6,182 nucleotides of DNA from Halorhodospira sp. (GTDB taxonomy: Bacteria > Pseudomonadota > Gammaproteobacteria > Nitrococcales > Halorhodospiraceae). The DNA is taken from positions 1-6,182 of the forward strand of contig SKYL01000030.1 of the NCBI GenBank assembly GCA_007127935.1. Reading direction: 5' to 3'. The position numbers were made by a program, and so were the translations under genes. Below the pieces are notes generated by a model, which saw only the letters and a list, made by a program, of their open reading frames with translations, had not been told where the DNA came from and did not search any database. Positions within the stretch are counted from its first letter, which is position 1, and every line of letters starts with the position of its first letter. Below, in pieces: positions 1-6,173 of the stretch.

Positions 1-302
1 CAGAGACGAATCAGTTCCCGGACCGCCCCCTCCTCCAGCAGGGCGGACTCCACCAGCGCCACCCACTCCATGGGCCAGTGGCGCACCACCAGCCGCTCCA
101 GCGCCGGCAACGCGGGCAACCCGTCCGTGGCGAGAGTAAAGACGCCTACCCGACAAGGGCGGCCGGCCAGCAACGACTCCGCCGCCGCCATATCGTCGAC
201 CTTGGTAATATGCCACTGTCCCTGATCCGCCGTTGGAGGGCGAACGGTACCGGAGAGATCGAGCCATAGGAGGTTGTCGGGATCGGCATCTGTCGAATCC
301 AT
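1..302 (-). CDS. VpsR-like sigma-54-dependent transcriptional regulator, N-terminal fragment (gene runs off the left edge)
   Basis: The first 100 residues of a minus-strand protein are visible, starting at ATG 302-300. A GGAAG at 307-311 lies 4 bases upstream and can act as ribosome binding site. The segment has the pattern of the receiver-like N-terminal domain of VpsR-type enhancer-binding proteins: an opening LLWLDLSG (residues 11-18), a WHITKVDDMAAAESLL stretch (30-45), a hydrophobic strand RVGVFTL (51-57), and EWVALVESALLEEGAVRELIRL (79-100), resembling the family's 'eW(i/l)A...vr.lI' region. Family members continue with a AAA+ sigma-54 activator domain and a Fis-type DNA-binding helix-turn-helix, which would lie outside the window, so their presence is inferred. 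Known relatives control exopolysaccharide and biofilm genes. The residue aligned with the usual phospho-acceptor Asp appears to be Thr56. The coding call is fairly firm; the family call rests on remembered similarity. Confidence 0.72.
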   Translation of the reverse strand, partial: MDSTDADPDNLLWLDLSGTVRPPTADQGQWHITKVDDMAAAESLLAGRPCRVGVFTLATDGLPALPALERLVVRHWPMEWVALVESALLEEGAVRELIRL

Positions 303-326
303 CAGGCTTCCGGTTCGGCGGCGGAA

Positions 327-347
327 CGGGGGCGCGGAGCGCCCCCG
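327..347 (-). other. Perfect GC-rich hairpin in the leader of the VpsR-like gene
   Basis: A 9-bp perfect inverted repeat (327-335 with 339-347, CGGGGGCGC type) encloses a 3-base loop, 24 bases upstream of the regulator start codon. No T-run follows on either strand, so it does not look like a classical terminator. It may be a leader structure that affects translation or mRNA stability, or simply a GC-rich palindrome. Its existence is directly visible; any role is inference. Confidence 0.5.
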
Positions 348-370
348 GAATGCTGCAAGATCGATACCGA

Positions 371-401
371 ATTATTGGCGCGCGGCTCTTGGAAGCGACA
401 A
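371..401 (-). promoter_or_regulatory. Candidate sigma-70 promoter for the VpsR-like gene (weak)
   Basis: On the minus strand, AATAAT (371-376, 5 of 6 matches to TATAAT) lies 19 bases downstream of TTGTCG (396-401, 4 of 6 matches to TTGACA). This is an AT-richer patch in a GC-rich context, and transcription from it would give a leader of about 60 bases carrying the GC hairpin at 327-347. The 19-base spacer is long and the -35 is poor, so this is only a candidate. Confidence 0.25.
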
Positions 402-496
402 ACAAACCGTCATTGCGAGGAACGAAGTGACGAAGCAATCTCTAACTCATTGTTTACCAAGCCACAGAGATTGCTTCGCTGCGCTCGCAATGACGG
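398..496 (-). terminator. Possible terminator for galU formed by the palindromic repeat
   Basis: Read on the minus strand, the long stem of the palindromic repeat (407-496) is immediately followed by TTTGTTTGT (406 down to 398), a T-rich tract of 7 T in 9. The element lies about 130 bases beyond the galU stop. A long hairpin plus T-rich tail is the layout of an intrinsic terminator, although the loop is large (22 bases) and the tail is interrupted by G. No better terminator is visible between galU and the regulator; a hairpin at 602-617 has only a 5-bp stem and no T-run. Confidence 0.35.
407..496. repeat. Palindromic dispersed-type repeat (CGTCATTGCGAG...GAAGCAATCTC family)
   Basis: The element is a long imperfect inverted repeat. 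Its outer arms CCGTCATTGCGAG (407-419) and CTCGCAATGACGG (484-496) match over 13 bp, and its inner arms CGAAGCAATCTCT (431-443) and AGAGATTGCTTCG (466-478) match over another 13 bp. They are separated by an asymmetric internal loop (11 and 5 bases) and closed by a 22-base loop. I recognise the motif as one that recurs as dispersed, non-coding palindromes in many bacterial genomes (REP- or MITE-like). That family statement is from memory; the palindrome itself is in the sequence. Its composition is less GC-rich than the neighbouring genes, and no reading frame through it looks like a protein. Confidence 0.8.
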
Positions 497-543
497 GGCT
501 GCGCCCGCGATGACGGCGCGGGACTCGCAATGACGGAAAGAAA
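484..543. repeat. Three tandem half-units of the palindromic repeat at exactly 20-bp spacing
   Basis: The right terminal motif of the palindrome occurs three times in the same orientation: CTCGCAATGACGG at 484-496, CCCGCGATGACGG at 504-516 (two mismatches) and CTCGCAATGACGG at 524-536. The start-to-start distance is exactly 20 bp both times. The 7 bases between motifs are GC-rich and not conserved. The first copy is also the outer arm of the palindrome, so copies two and three extend the element on one side only. Confidence 0.75.
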
Positions 544-626
544 TTGGTTACGCGTTTGCCCTTCATGGGTCCGGCGACAGTGACCGCGAAGAGCCGGGGA
601 ACGGTTCTGTAAAACCGACCGACACA

Positions 627-1514
627 CTACCCTTCCAAGACCCCCCGCAGATACGCCCGGAACCCCACCCCCAGTTCCGGGTGCCGTATCCCGTACGCCA
701 CCGTCGCCTGGAGATAGCCCAGCTTGTTGCCGCAGTCGTAACGGACCCCGTCAAACTCGTAGGCCACCACCCGCTCGTGCTTCAGCAGCGCGGCGATGGC
801 GTCGGTCAGCTGGATCTCGCCCCGGTGGTCGGCGGCGGTGTCGGCCAGCAGGTCGAAGATGGCCGGGGTCAGAATGTAGCGGCCCACCACAGCGAGATTG
901 GACGGCGCCACCTCCGGCGCCGGCTTCTCGACGATCCCAGTCACCTCGGTGATTCCTTGCCCCCCGGACTCACCGCTCACCACCCCGTAGCGATCGGTCT
1001 CCTCCCGGGGGACCCGCTCCACGCCGAGGACCGAACAGCCCCCGTGCTCCTGGTGTACGGCTGCCATCTGACTGAGCACCGGCTGCCCGGTGCCGTCGAT
1101 GAGATCGTCCGCCAGGATCACCCCCACGGGGCCTTGGCCGATCACCGGGCGAGCACAGTGGACGGCGTGACCGAGCCCCAGCGGTTCGCCCTGGCGGATG
1201 TAAATACAGTTGACGTCTTTCGGCACCGTGGCCCGGACAAGGGCGAGGAGATCGTGCTTCCCCTTCTGCTCCAGTTCCCGCTCCAACTCGTACGCGGTGT
1301 CGAAGTGGTCCTCGATGGCCCGTTTGGTCCGTCCGGTAATGAAGACCAGGTTGGTGGCCCCCGCCGCCACCGCCTCCTCCACCGCGTACTGAATCAGCGG
1401 CTTATCCACCACCGGCAGCATCTCCTTGGGGCTCGCCTTGGTGGCGGGCAAAAAGCGCGTCCCGAGCCCGGCCACGGGAAAGACCACAGTACCGATCCGA
1501 ACATCACCCGCCAC
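627..1514 (-). CDS. galU: UTP--glucose-1-phosphate uridylyltransferase
   Basis: A 295-residue protein that forms UDP-glucose and pyrophosphate from UTP and glucose-1-phosphate in the cytoplasm. It supplies the glucosyl donor for lipopolysaccharide, exopolysaccharide and related glycans, and its length matches the bacterial GalU family (about 300). Visible motifs are the nucleotide-binding signature AGLGTRFLPATKASPKEMLP (residues 15-34), QGEPLGLGHAV (108-118), LADDLID (134-140, with the likely Mg-binding Asp136), VEKP (195-198), GRYILTP (211-217), GEIQLTDA (232-239) and YDCGNKLGYLQA (259-270). The start is GTG at 1514-1512; the nearby ATG is out of frame, and a strong GGAGGTG lies at the right distance. 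It follows purL by 70 bp with an intervening hairpin, so it may be read both from upstream and partly independently. Downstream lies a VpsR-like regulator, consistent with polysaccharide metabolism. The frame is intact, with no odd features. Confidence 0.96.
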   Translation of the reverse strand: MAGDVRIGTVVFPVAGLGTRFLPATKASPKEMLPVVDKPLIQYAVEEAVAAGATNLVFITGRTKRAIEDHFDTAYELERELEQKGKHDLLALVRATVPKDVNCIYIRQGEPLGLGHAVHCARPVIGQGPVGVILADDLIDGTGQPVLSQMAAVHQEHGGCSVLGVERVPREETDRYGVVSGESGGQGITEVTGIVEKPAPEVAPSNLAVVGRYILTPAIFDLLADTAADHRGEIQLTDAIAALLKHERVVAYEFDGVRYDCGNKLGYLQATVAYGIRHPELGVGFRAYLRGVLEG

Positions 1515-1518
1515 AGAA

Positions 1519-1525
1519 CACCTCC
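1519..1525 (-). promoter_or_regulatory. Strong Shine-Dalgarno site of galU
   Basis: Read on the minus strand the site is GGAGGTG, fully complementary to the 16S rRNA anti-Shine-Dalgarno core. The GGAGG (1521-1525) ends 6 bases before the GTG start at 1514. It fixes the non-ATG start of galU and is clearly stronger than the sites before purL and bamC, as expected if galU translation must be efficient with a GTG codon. Confidence 0.8.
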
Positions 1526-1548
1526 CCTTCGTTACCCCAATACGACCA

Positions 1549-1578
1549 GCAACCGTTCGCCCGGGGGCGAACGGTTGC
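1549..1578 (-). terminator. Perfect 13-bp hairpin between purL and galU, lacking a T-run (attenuator or processing site)
   Basis: GCAACCGTTCGCC (1549-1561) and GGCGAACGGTTGC (1566-1578) pair perfectly around a 4-base loop. On the minus strand the stem begins 7 bases after the purL stop codon. The bases after it (TGGTCGTATTGGGG) are not a U-tract, so efficient intrinsic termination is unlikely in the classical model. The position suggests a purL 3'-end hairpin that could cause partial termination, or protect purL mRNA from 3' exonucleases and allow different purL and galU levels. A symmetric DNA-binding site is an alternative. The structure is certain, the role is not. Confidence 0.5.
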
Positions 1579-1584
1579 CTTAGC

Positions 1585-4500
1585 CTAACCTACCCACTTC
1601 CGAGCGTTCCGGAACAACCGCAGCCACGGCCCATCCTCCCCCCACTCCGGCGGCGCCCACGAGGACTGGACCGCACGGAAGACCCGCTCCGGGTGCGGCA
1701 TCATGATGGTGGCCCGCCCGTCGCGGCTGGTAAAGCCGGTGAGCCCGCCGGCGGAGCCGTTGGGATTGAGAGGATACCGCTCCACCGGATGACCGTGGCC
1801 GTCCACGTAGCGCAGGGCCGCCGGGGCCGCCGCCGGATCGGCGGCGCCGAAATCGACCCGCCCCTCGCCATGGGCCACGGCGATGGGGAGACGCGCACCG
1901 GCCATCCCGTCCAGCAATACCGACGGTGAATCCAGCACCTCCACCAACGACAGACGCGCCTCGAACTGCTCCGAGCGGTTGCCGACGAACCGCGGCCACC
2001 CCTCGGCCCCCGGGATCAGGTCCCGCAGGTGGGCGAGCATCTGGCAACCGTTGCAGACCCCCAGGGTGAAGGTGTCGTCCCGGTGGAAGAACGCCTCGAA
2101 GAGCCCCCGCACGTCGTCGTGGAAGAGGACGCTCTTGGCCCAGCCGCCCCCGGCCCCGAGCACATCGCCGTAGGAGAATCCGCCGCAGACCGCCAGCCCC
2201 CGGTAGGCGCGCAGATCGTCCCGCCCCTCCAGGAGATCCGTCATATGCACATCCACGGCGTCGAAGCCGGCCCGCCGAAAGGCCGCCGCCATCTCCACAT
2301 GGCCGTTGACCCCCTGTTCCCGCAGGACAGCCACCCGGGGGCGCGCCCCGGTGCCGATGTAGGGTGCCGCCACGTCTTCATGGACACCGAAGGTCAGGTA
2401 CGGGGCGAGGCCGGGGTCACCGCTCTCCGGCACCCCGTTGAAGGCCTCCCCGGCACAGACCGGGTCGTCCCGCAACGCCTGCATACGGTAGCTGGTCTCG
2501 GCCCAACGGCGCTGCAGTTCCCGGCGGGGCAGGTCGAGCAACGGCTGGCCATTGCCGTGGACGACGATGCGGTCGTCGTGGCGGATCGTCCCGATGCGGT
2601 GGAGATCCACCGTCAGGTCGCAATCACCGTGTCGGACCCGCTCCAACCGGAAGAGGTCTTCCACAAAGCCCACATCCGACGCCGCCACCTGGAGCACGGC
2701 GCCCGGTTCCTCGGCGAAACAGGCCGCCACCAACGGATCGACCCCGTCCGGGCCGCGCCCCGCCAGCCCGCCCACATCGACATCGACACCGCACCGCCCG
2801 GCGAACGCCATCTCCAGCAGGGTCACCAGCAAACCGCCGTCGGAGCGGTCGTGGTACGCCAGCAGGCGGCCCTCGGCCATGAGGCCCTGAACGGTATCGA
2901 AGAGGGCCGCCAGCCCCTTGGGCCGGTCCAGATCGGCCGGCGCGCCGCCCAGGCGGCCGAAGACCTGCATCAGCGCCGACCCCCCCAGGCGGTTGCGCCC
3001 GCCCCCCAGGTCCACCGCCAGCAGCACGGTGTCGCCGGCGTAGCTCTGCAACATCGGCGTCACCGCACGGCGGGCGTCCTCCACGGGCGCGAAGGCGGAG
3101 ATCACCAGGGAGACCGGCGACGTCACCGAACGCTCCTCCCCACCCTCTGACCACACGGTGCGCATGGAGAGAGAGTCCTTGCCCACCGGGATAGCCACGC
3201 CCAGGTCGGGACAAAGCTCCATCCCCACGGCCTTCACCGTGTCGTAGAGGGCGGCGTCCTCCCCCGGGTGGCCGCAGGCGGCCATCCAGTTGGCGGATAG
3301 ATTGACCTTACGGATATTCCCCACCGGGGCGGCGGCTAGGTTGGTCAACGCCTCGGCCACCGCCAGGCGGCCCGAGGCGGGGGCGTCGAGCAGCGCCACC
3401 GCCGGCCGCTCGCCCATCGCCATGGCCTCGCCGGCGTAGCCGGTGTAGTCGCACAGGGTCACCGCGCAGTCGGCCACCGGCACCTGCCACGGCCCGACCA
3501 TCGGGTCCCGGGCCACTAGGCCGGTCACCGTGCGGTCGCCGATGGTGATCAGAAACTCCTTGGAGCCCACGGCGGGCAGCCGAAGGACACGCTCCAGGGC
3601 CGTCTCCACGGTAATTCCGGGCAGCGCCGTGTCCCCGGCGTCCGGCGCCCGGCGGGCCACGTCGCGGAGCATCTTCGGCGGCTTGCCCAGCAGCAGCTCC
3701 ATCGGGATGTCCACCGGCGTGTTGTCGAAGTGGCCGTCCCCCACCACCAGCTGCCGCTCCTCGGTGACCTCGCCCACCACGGCGCAAGGGCACCGCTCGC
3801 GGGCGCAGAGGGCCTCGAACTCGGCCAGCCGGTCGGCGTCCACGGCCAGGACGTACCGTTCCTGGGACTCGTTGCACCAGATCTCCAACGGCGACATCCC
3901 TTGATCGCCGCTGAGCACGGCGCGCAGCTCCACCCGACCGCCTCGCTCCGAGTCGTCGAGGATCTCCGGAATGGCGTTGGAGAGCCCACCGGCCCCAACG
4001 TCGTGGATGGAGAGGATGGGGTTGCCGGCGCCGCTCTCGCCCATGGCAACGCAGGCGTCGAGCACCCCTTGGACCCGCCGCTCCATCTCGGGGTTGGCCC
4101 GCTGCACCGACGCCAAATCGAGCGCCTCGTCGCTCTCGCCGGAGCTGACCGACGACGCGGCGCCGCCGCCCAGGCCGATGAGCAGCGCCGGGCCGCCCAG
4201 CACCACCACCGGAGCCCCCGGTGGGAGGGTCTGTTTTTCCACGTGGCCGTCGCGGATGTTGCCCATGCCGCCGGCGATCATGATCGGCTTGTGGTAACCA
4301 CGGATCTCGGTGCCGCCACCGGGGGCCGGCGCCTCCACCTCCAACGTGCGGAAGTAACCGCCCAGGGCCGGGCGGCCGAACTCGTTGTTGTATCCGGCCG
4401 CGCCCAGGGGTCCGTGGAGCATGATGGAGAGCGGAGAGGCGATCCTCCGGGGGCGGGACTCGGGCCGCTCCCACGGCTGTGGGTCGCCGGGGATACGCAG

Positions 4501-5514
4501 GTCGGAGACGGTGAAGCCGGTGAGCCCCGCCTTGGGGCGCGCGCCGCGGCCGGTGGCGGCCTCGTCGCGGATCTCGCCGCCGGCGCCGGTGGCGGCCCCC
4601 GCATACGGCTCGATGGCGGTGGGGTGGTTGTGGGTCTCCACCTTCATCACCAAGTGGGCCGGCTCGTCGGATTCGAGGTAGCGGCCGCCGGGGCCGGCCA
4701 GGAGGCGGCGGGCCGGGTGCCCCTCCACCACGGCGGCGTTGTCCCGGTACGCCGACAGCACCCCGTCGGGGCGGCGGGCGTGGGTGTTGCGGATCATGCC
4801 GAAGAGCGTCTGCTGCTGAGGGGCCCCGTCGATCACCCAGTCGGCGTTGAAGATCTTGTGCCGGCAGTGCTCCGAGTTGGCCTGGGCGAACATCATCAAC
4901 TCCACGTCGGTGGGGTTGCGGCCCAGGTCGCGGTAGCTCTCCAGGAGGTAGTCGATCTCGTCGCCGGCCAGCGCCAGACCCAACCGTGCATCGGCGGCCT
5001 CCAGCGCCTCCCGGCCGTTCTCCAGCACATCCACCACCTCCACTGGGGCGGGGTCGCGGTGCCGGAAAAGGATCTCGGCGTCATCGGGATCGGCCAGCAC
5101 CGTCTCCACCATCGGGTCGTGGAGGACGGCGGCCACCGCGCGCCACGCCTCGCCGTCCAACGGGCCGGAGCGCGCCACCGTATAGAGGGTGCCGCGCTCG
5201 ATCCGCTCCACCGCGGTCAGGCCGCAGTTGTGGGCGATGTCGGTGGCCTTGCTCGACCACGGCGAGATCGTGCCGGGCCGGGGTACGGCCAGAAAGGTCT
5301 CGCCGTCCAACGGACGGCCCGGGAGGTCGGGGCCGTAATCGAGCAGGGCGTCGAGGACGGCCCGCTCCCCGGGGCTCAGGGTCCGCTCCAACGCGGCAAA
5401 GTGGACATGGCGGGCCGCCACGTCCCGTACCGCCGGACAGGCGCCGACCAGGGACTCCAGGAGCTTGTCCCGCCGGAAGTCGGAGAGGGCGGGCTTTCCG
5501 TTGATACGCAGCAT
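1585..5514 (-). CDS. purL: Phosphoribosylformylglycinamidine synthase (FGAM synthase), single-chain large form
   Basis: A 1309-residue cytoplasmic enzyme of de novo purine synthesis that turns FGAR, glutamine and ATP into FGAM, glutamate, ADP and phosphate. Its length and order fit the proteobacterial large PurL (about 1290-1300): an N-terminal PurS-like region (about 1-160), a linker with SEHCRHKIFNADW (214-226), two AIRS-like synthase halves (about 220-1050) and a C-terminal class I glutaminase (about 1059-1309). Synthase motifs include KVETHNHPTAIEPYAGAATG (291-310), SIHDVGAGGLSNAIPE (502-517), CNESQERYVLAV (547-558) and IPVGKDSLSMRT (775-786). The glutaminase triad is visible as GVCNGCQ with nucleophile Cys1154, and MPHPE with His1274 and Glu1276. 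I chose ATG 5514-5512 because a GGA lies 8 bases upstream; an in-frame GTG at 5520 would add two residues. A usually conserved Gln in the RDQMVGPWQ motif is Pro671 here. bamC lies 41 bp upstream. No purine operator or riboswitch was recognised. Confidence 0.97.
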   Translation of the reverse strand: MLRINGKPALSDFRRDKLLESLVGACPAVRDVAARHVHFAALERTLSPGERAVLDALLDYGPDLPGRPLDGETFLAVPRPGTISPWSSKATDIAHNCGLTAVERIERGTLYTVARSGPLDGEAWRAVAAVLHDPMVETVLADPDDAEILFRHRDPAPVEVVDVLENGREALEAADARLGLALAGDEIDYLLESYRDLGRNPTDVELMMFAQANSEHCRHKIFNADWVIDGAPQQQTLFGMIRNTHARRPDGVLSAYRDNAAVVEGHPARRLLAGPGGRYLESDEPAHLVMKVETHNHPTAIEPYAGAATGAGGEIRDEAATGRGARPKAGLTGFTVSDLRIPGDPQPWERPESRPRRIASPLSIMLHGPLGAAGYNNEFGRPALGGYFRTLEVEAPAPGGGTEIRGYHKPIMIAGGMGNIRDGHVEKQTLPPGAPVVVLGGPALLIGLGGGAASSVSSGESDEALDLASVQRANPEMERRVQGVLDACVAMGESGAGNPILSIHDVGAGGLSNAIPEILDDSERGGRVELRAVLSGDQGMSPLEIWCNESQERYVLAVDADRLAEFEALCARERCPCAVVGEVTEERQLVVGDGHFDNTPVDIPMELLLGKPPKMLRDVARRAPDAGDTALPGITVETALERVLRLPAVGSKEFLITIGDRTVTGLVARDPMVGPWQVPVADCAVTLCDYTGYAGEAMAMGERPAVALLDAPASGRLAVAEALTNLAAAPVGNIRKVNLSANWMAACGHPGEDAALYDTVKAVGMELCPDLGVAIPVGKDSLSMRTVWSEGGEERSVTSPVSLVISAFAPVEDARRAVTPMLQSYAGDTVLLAVDLGGGRNRLGGSALMQVFGRLGGAPADLDRPKGLAALFDTVQGLMAEGRLLAYHDRSDGGLLVTLLEMAFAGRCGVDVDVGGLAGRGPDGVDPLVAACFAEEPGAVLQVAASDVGFVEDLFRLERVRHGDCDLTVDLHRIGTIRHDDRIVVHGNGQPLLDLPRRELQRRWAETSYRMQALRDDPVCAGEAFNGVPESGDPGLAPYLTFGVHEDVAAPYIGTGARPRVAVLREQGVNGHVEMAAAFRRAGFDAVDVHMTDLLEGRDDLRAYRGLAVCGGFSYGDVLGAGGGWAKSVLFHDDVRGLFEAFFHRDDTFTLGVCNGCQMLAHLRDLIPGAEGWPRFVGNRSEQFEARLSLVEVLDSPSVLLDGMAGARLPIAVAHGEGRVDFGAADPAAAPAALRYVDGHGHPVERYPLNPNGSAGGLTGFTSRDGRATIMMPHPERVFRAVQSSWAPPEWGEDGPWLRLFRNARKWVG

Positions 5515-5561
5515 AGACACGATCCGTTGCTTCGCCAGGCGGTCCGGTACCGGGGGATCCT

Positions 5562-6173
5562 TTAATAGTAGAGGTGCCGGTCCAACAGGGTCAGCAACCG
5601 TTGGGCCACGCGGTCGGGGGCGGGCTCGCCGTCGGCCTCGGTCACCGACAGGCGGGTGCCTTCCGCGTACGCCTCCAGGTGCACCTGGAAGGGCCGGGGG
5701 CTGGTGTCGATCCGCCGGGCCCGGGTGAAGAGACGGCGGAAGAAGCCGGGCTGGCGGACCTCCTCATCGGCATAGGGCTCGTAGCGAAGCGTGTAGTAGA
5801 GGTCGCCCCGCTGCCGGGCCAGGATGGTGAAGTCGTGACGCTCCATGGCCTCACCCACCCGGTCCCACGCCCGCTCCGGCGGCCACGGCAGGTCGAGGAC
5901 CCACTCCTCGCCGTCGTGGACGACACGGGTGGGCACGGTCTCCATCGGGTCGGTATCCAGCGGGGCCGCCTCGTCGTCCTCCTCCACCCCATCGCCCGGC
6001 GGCGTCCGGCGGGCGGGACGCTCCACCGCCCCCACCAGATCGGGGGGGATCTTCAACTGTTCCGGGTAATCCACCTCGTCACGATGGATCGGCTCGGAGG
6101 CGCACGCCGCCAGGAGAAGGGCGGCGGCACAGACGGCCCATGAAGCCTTTGGTGTAACCACTCGGCGGATCAC
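5562..6173 (-). CDS. bamC: Outer-membrane protein assembly factor BamC-like lipoprotein, short form
   Basis: A 203-residue protein with a lipoprotein signal peptide: basic MIRR start, hydrophobic core, and lipobox LAAC with acylated Cys24 followed by Ala, which suits outer-membrane sorting. Next come a BamC-like YPEQLKIPPDL segment (36-46), a proline-rich and acidic linker (about 50-85), and one helix-grip domain (about 86-203) starting EEWVLDLPWPPERAWDRVGEAM and including a GFFRRLF segment (143-149) that I associate with BamC proteins. BamC is an accessory lipoprotein of the Bam complex that folds outer-membrane beta-barrels. The E. coli protein is about 344 residues with two helix-grip domains, so this one seems to lack the second. 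The GTG start at 6173-6171 is supported by the signal peptide and a GTGA overlap with an upstream frame ending G-V-L, as expected of dapA; a GTG at 6161 is possible. purL follows after 41 bp, suggesting cotranscription. Confidence 0.85.
   Translation of the reverse strand: MIRRVVTPKASWAVCAAALLLAACASEPIHRDEVDYPEQLKIPPDLVGAVERPARRTPPGDGVEEDDEAAPLDTDPMETVPTRVVHDGEEWVLDLPWPPERAWDRVGEAMERHDFTILARQRGDLYYTLRYEPYADEEVRQPGFFRRLFTRARRIDTSPRPFQVHLEAYAEGTRLSVTEADGEPAPDRVAQRLLTLLDRHLYY

Noticed and set aside
274..513. A 79-codon open frame on the plus strand through the non-coding gap
   Set aside because: It runs through the palindromic repeat; the protein has no recognisable features, and part of it overlaps the regulator gene on the other strand.
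407..543. CRISPR-like reading of the 20-bp spaced motifs
   Set aside because: Units are 13 bases with 7-base gaps, far too short for CRISPR repeats and spacers, and they derive from the arm of the palindrome.
602..617. Hairpin CGGTT...AACCG just after galU as its terminator
   Set aside because: The stem is only 5 bp and no T-run follows, so it is too weak to support.
681..1583. A 300-codon open frame on the plus strand
   Set aside because: Antisense shadow of galU, running through the galU ribosome binding site and the intergenic hairpin.
2029..3150. A 373-codon open frame on the plus strand
   Set aside because: Antisense shadow of purL with no family-like motifs.
3308..4474. A 388-codon open frame on the minus strand in another frame of purL
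   Set aside because: Frame-shifted translation of purL rich in G, R, P and A, while the purL frame is intact with all motifs in order.
5521..5561. Palindromes CCGGTACCGG (5544-5553) and GGATCC (5555-5560) in the bamC-purL gap as an operator or hairpin
   Set aside because: They are loopless short palindromes expected by chance in GC-rich DNA; no PurR-like site or stable hairpin could be supported.
3730..5565. A 611-codon open frame on the plus strand
   Set aside because: It lies entirely antisense to purL, its composition is the shadow type of GC-rich codon bias (many H, V, G, R), and it shows no recognisable motif. purL is unmistakable on the other strand.
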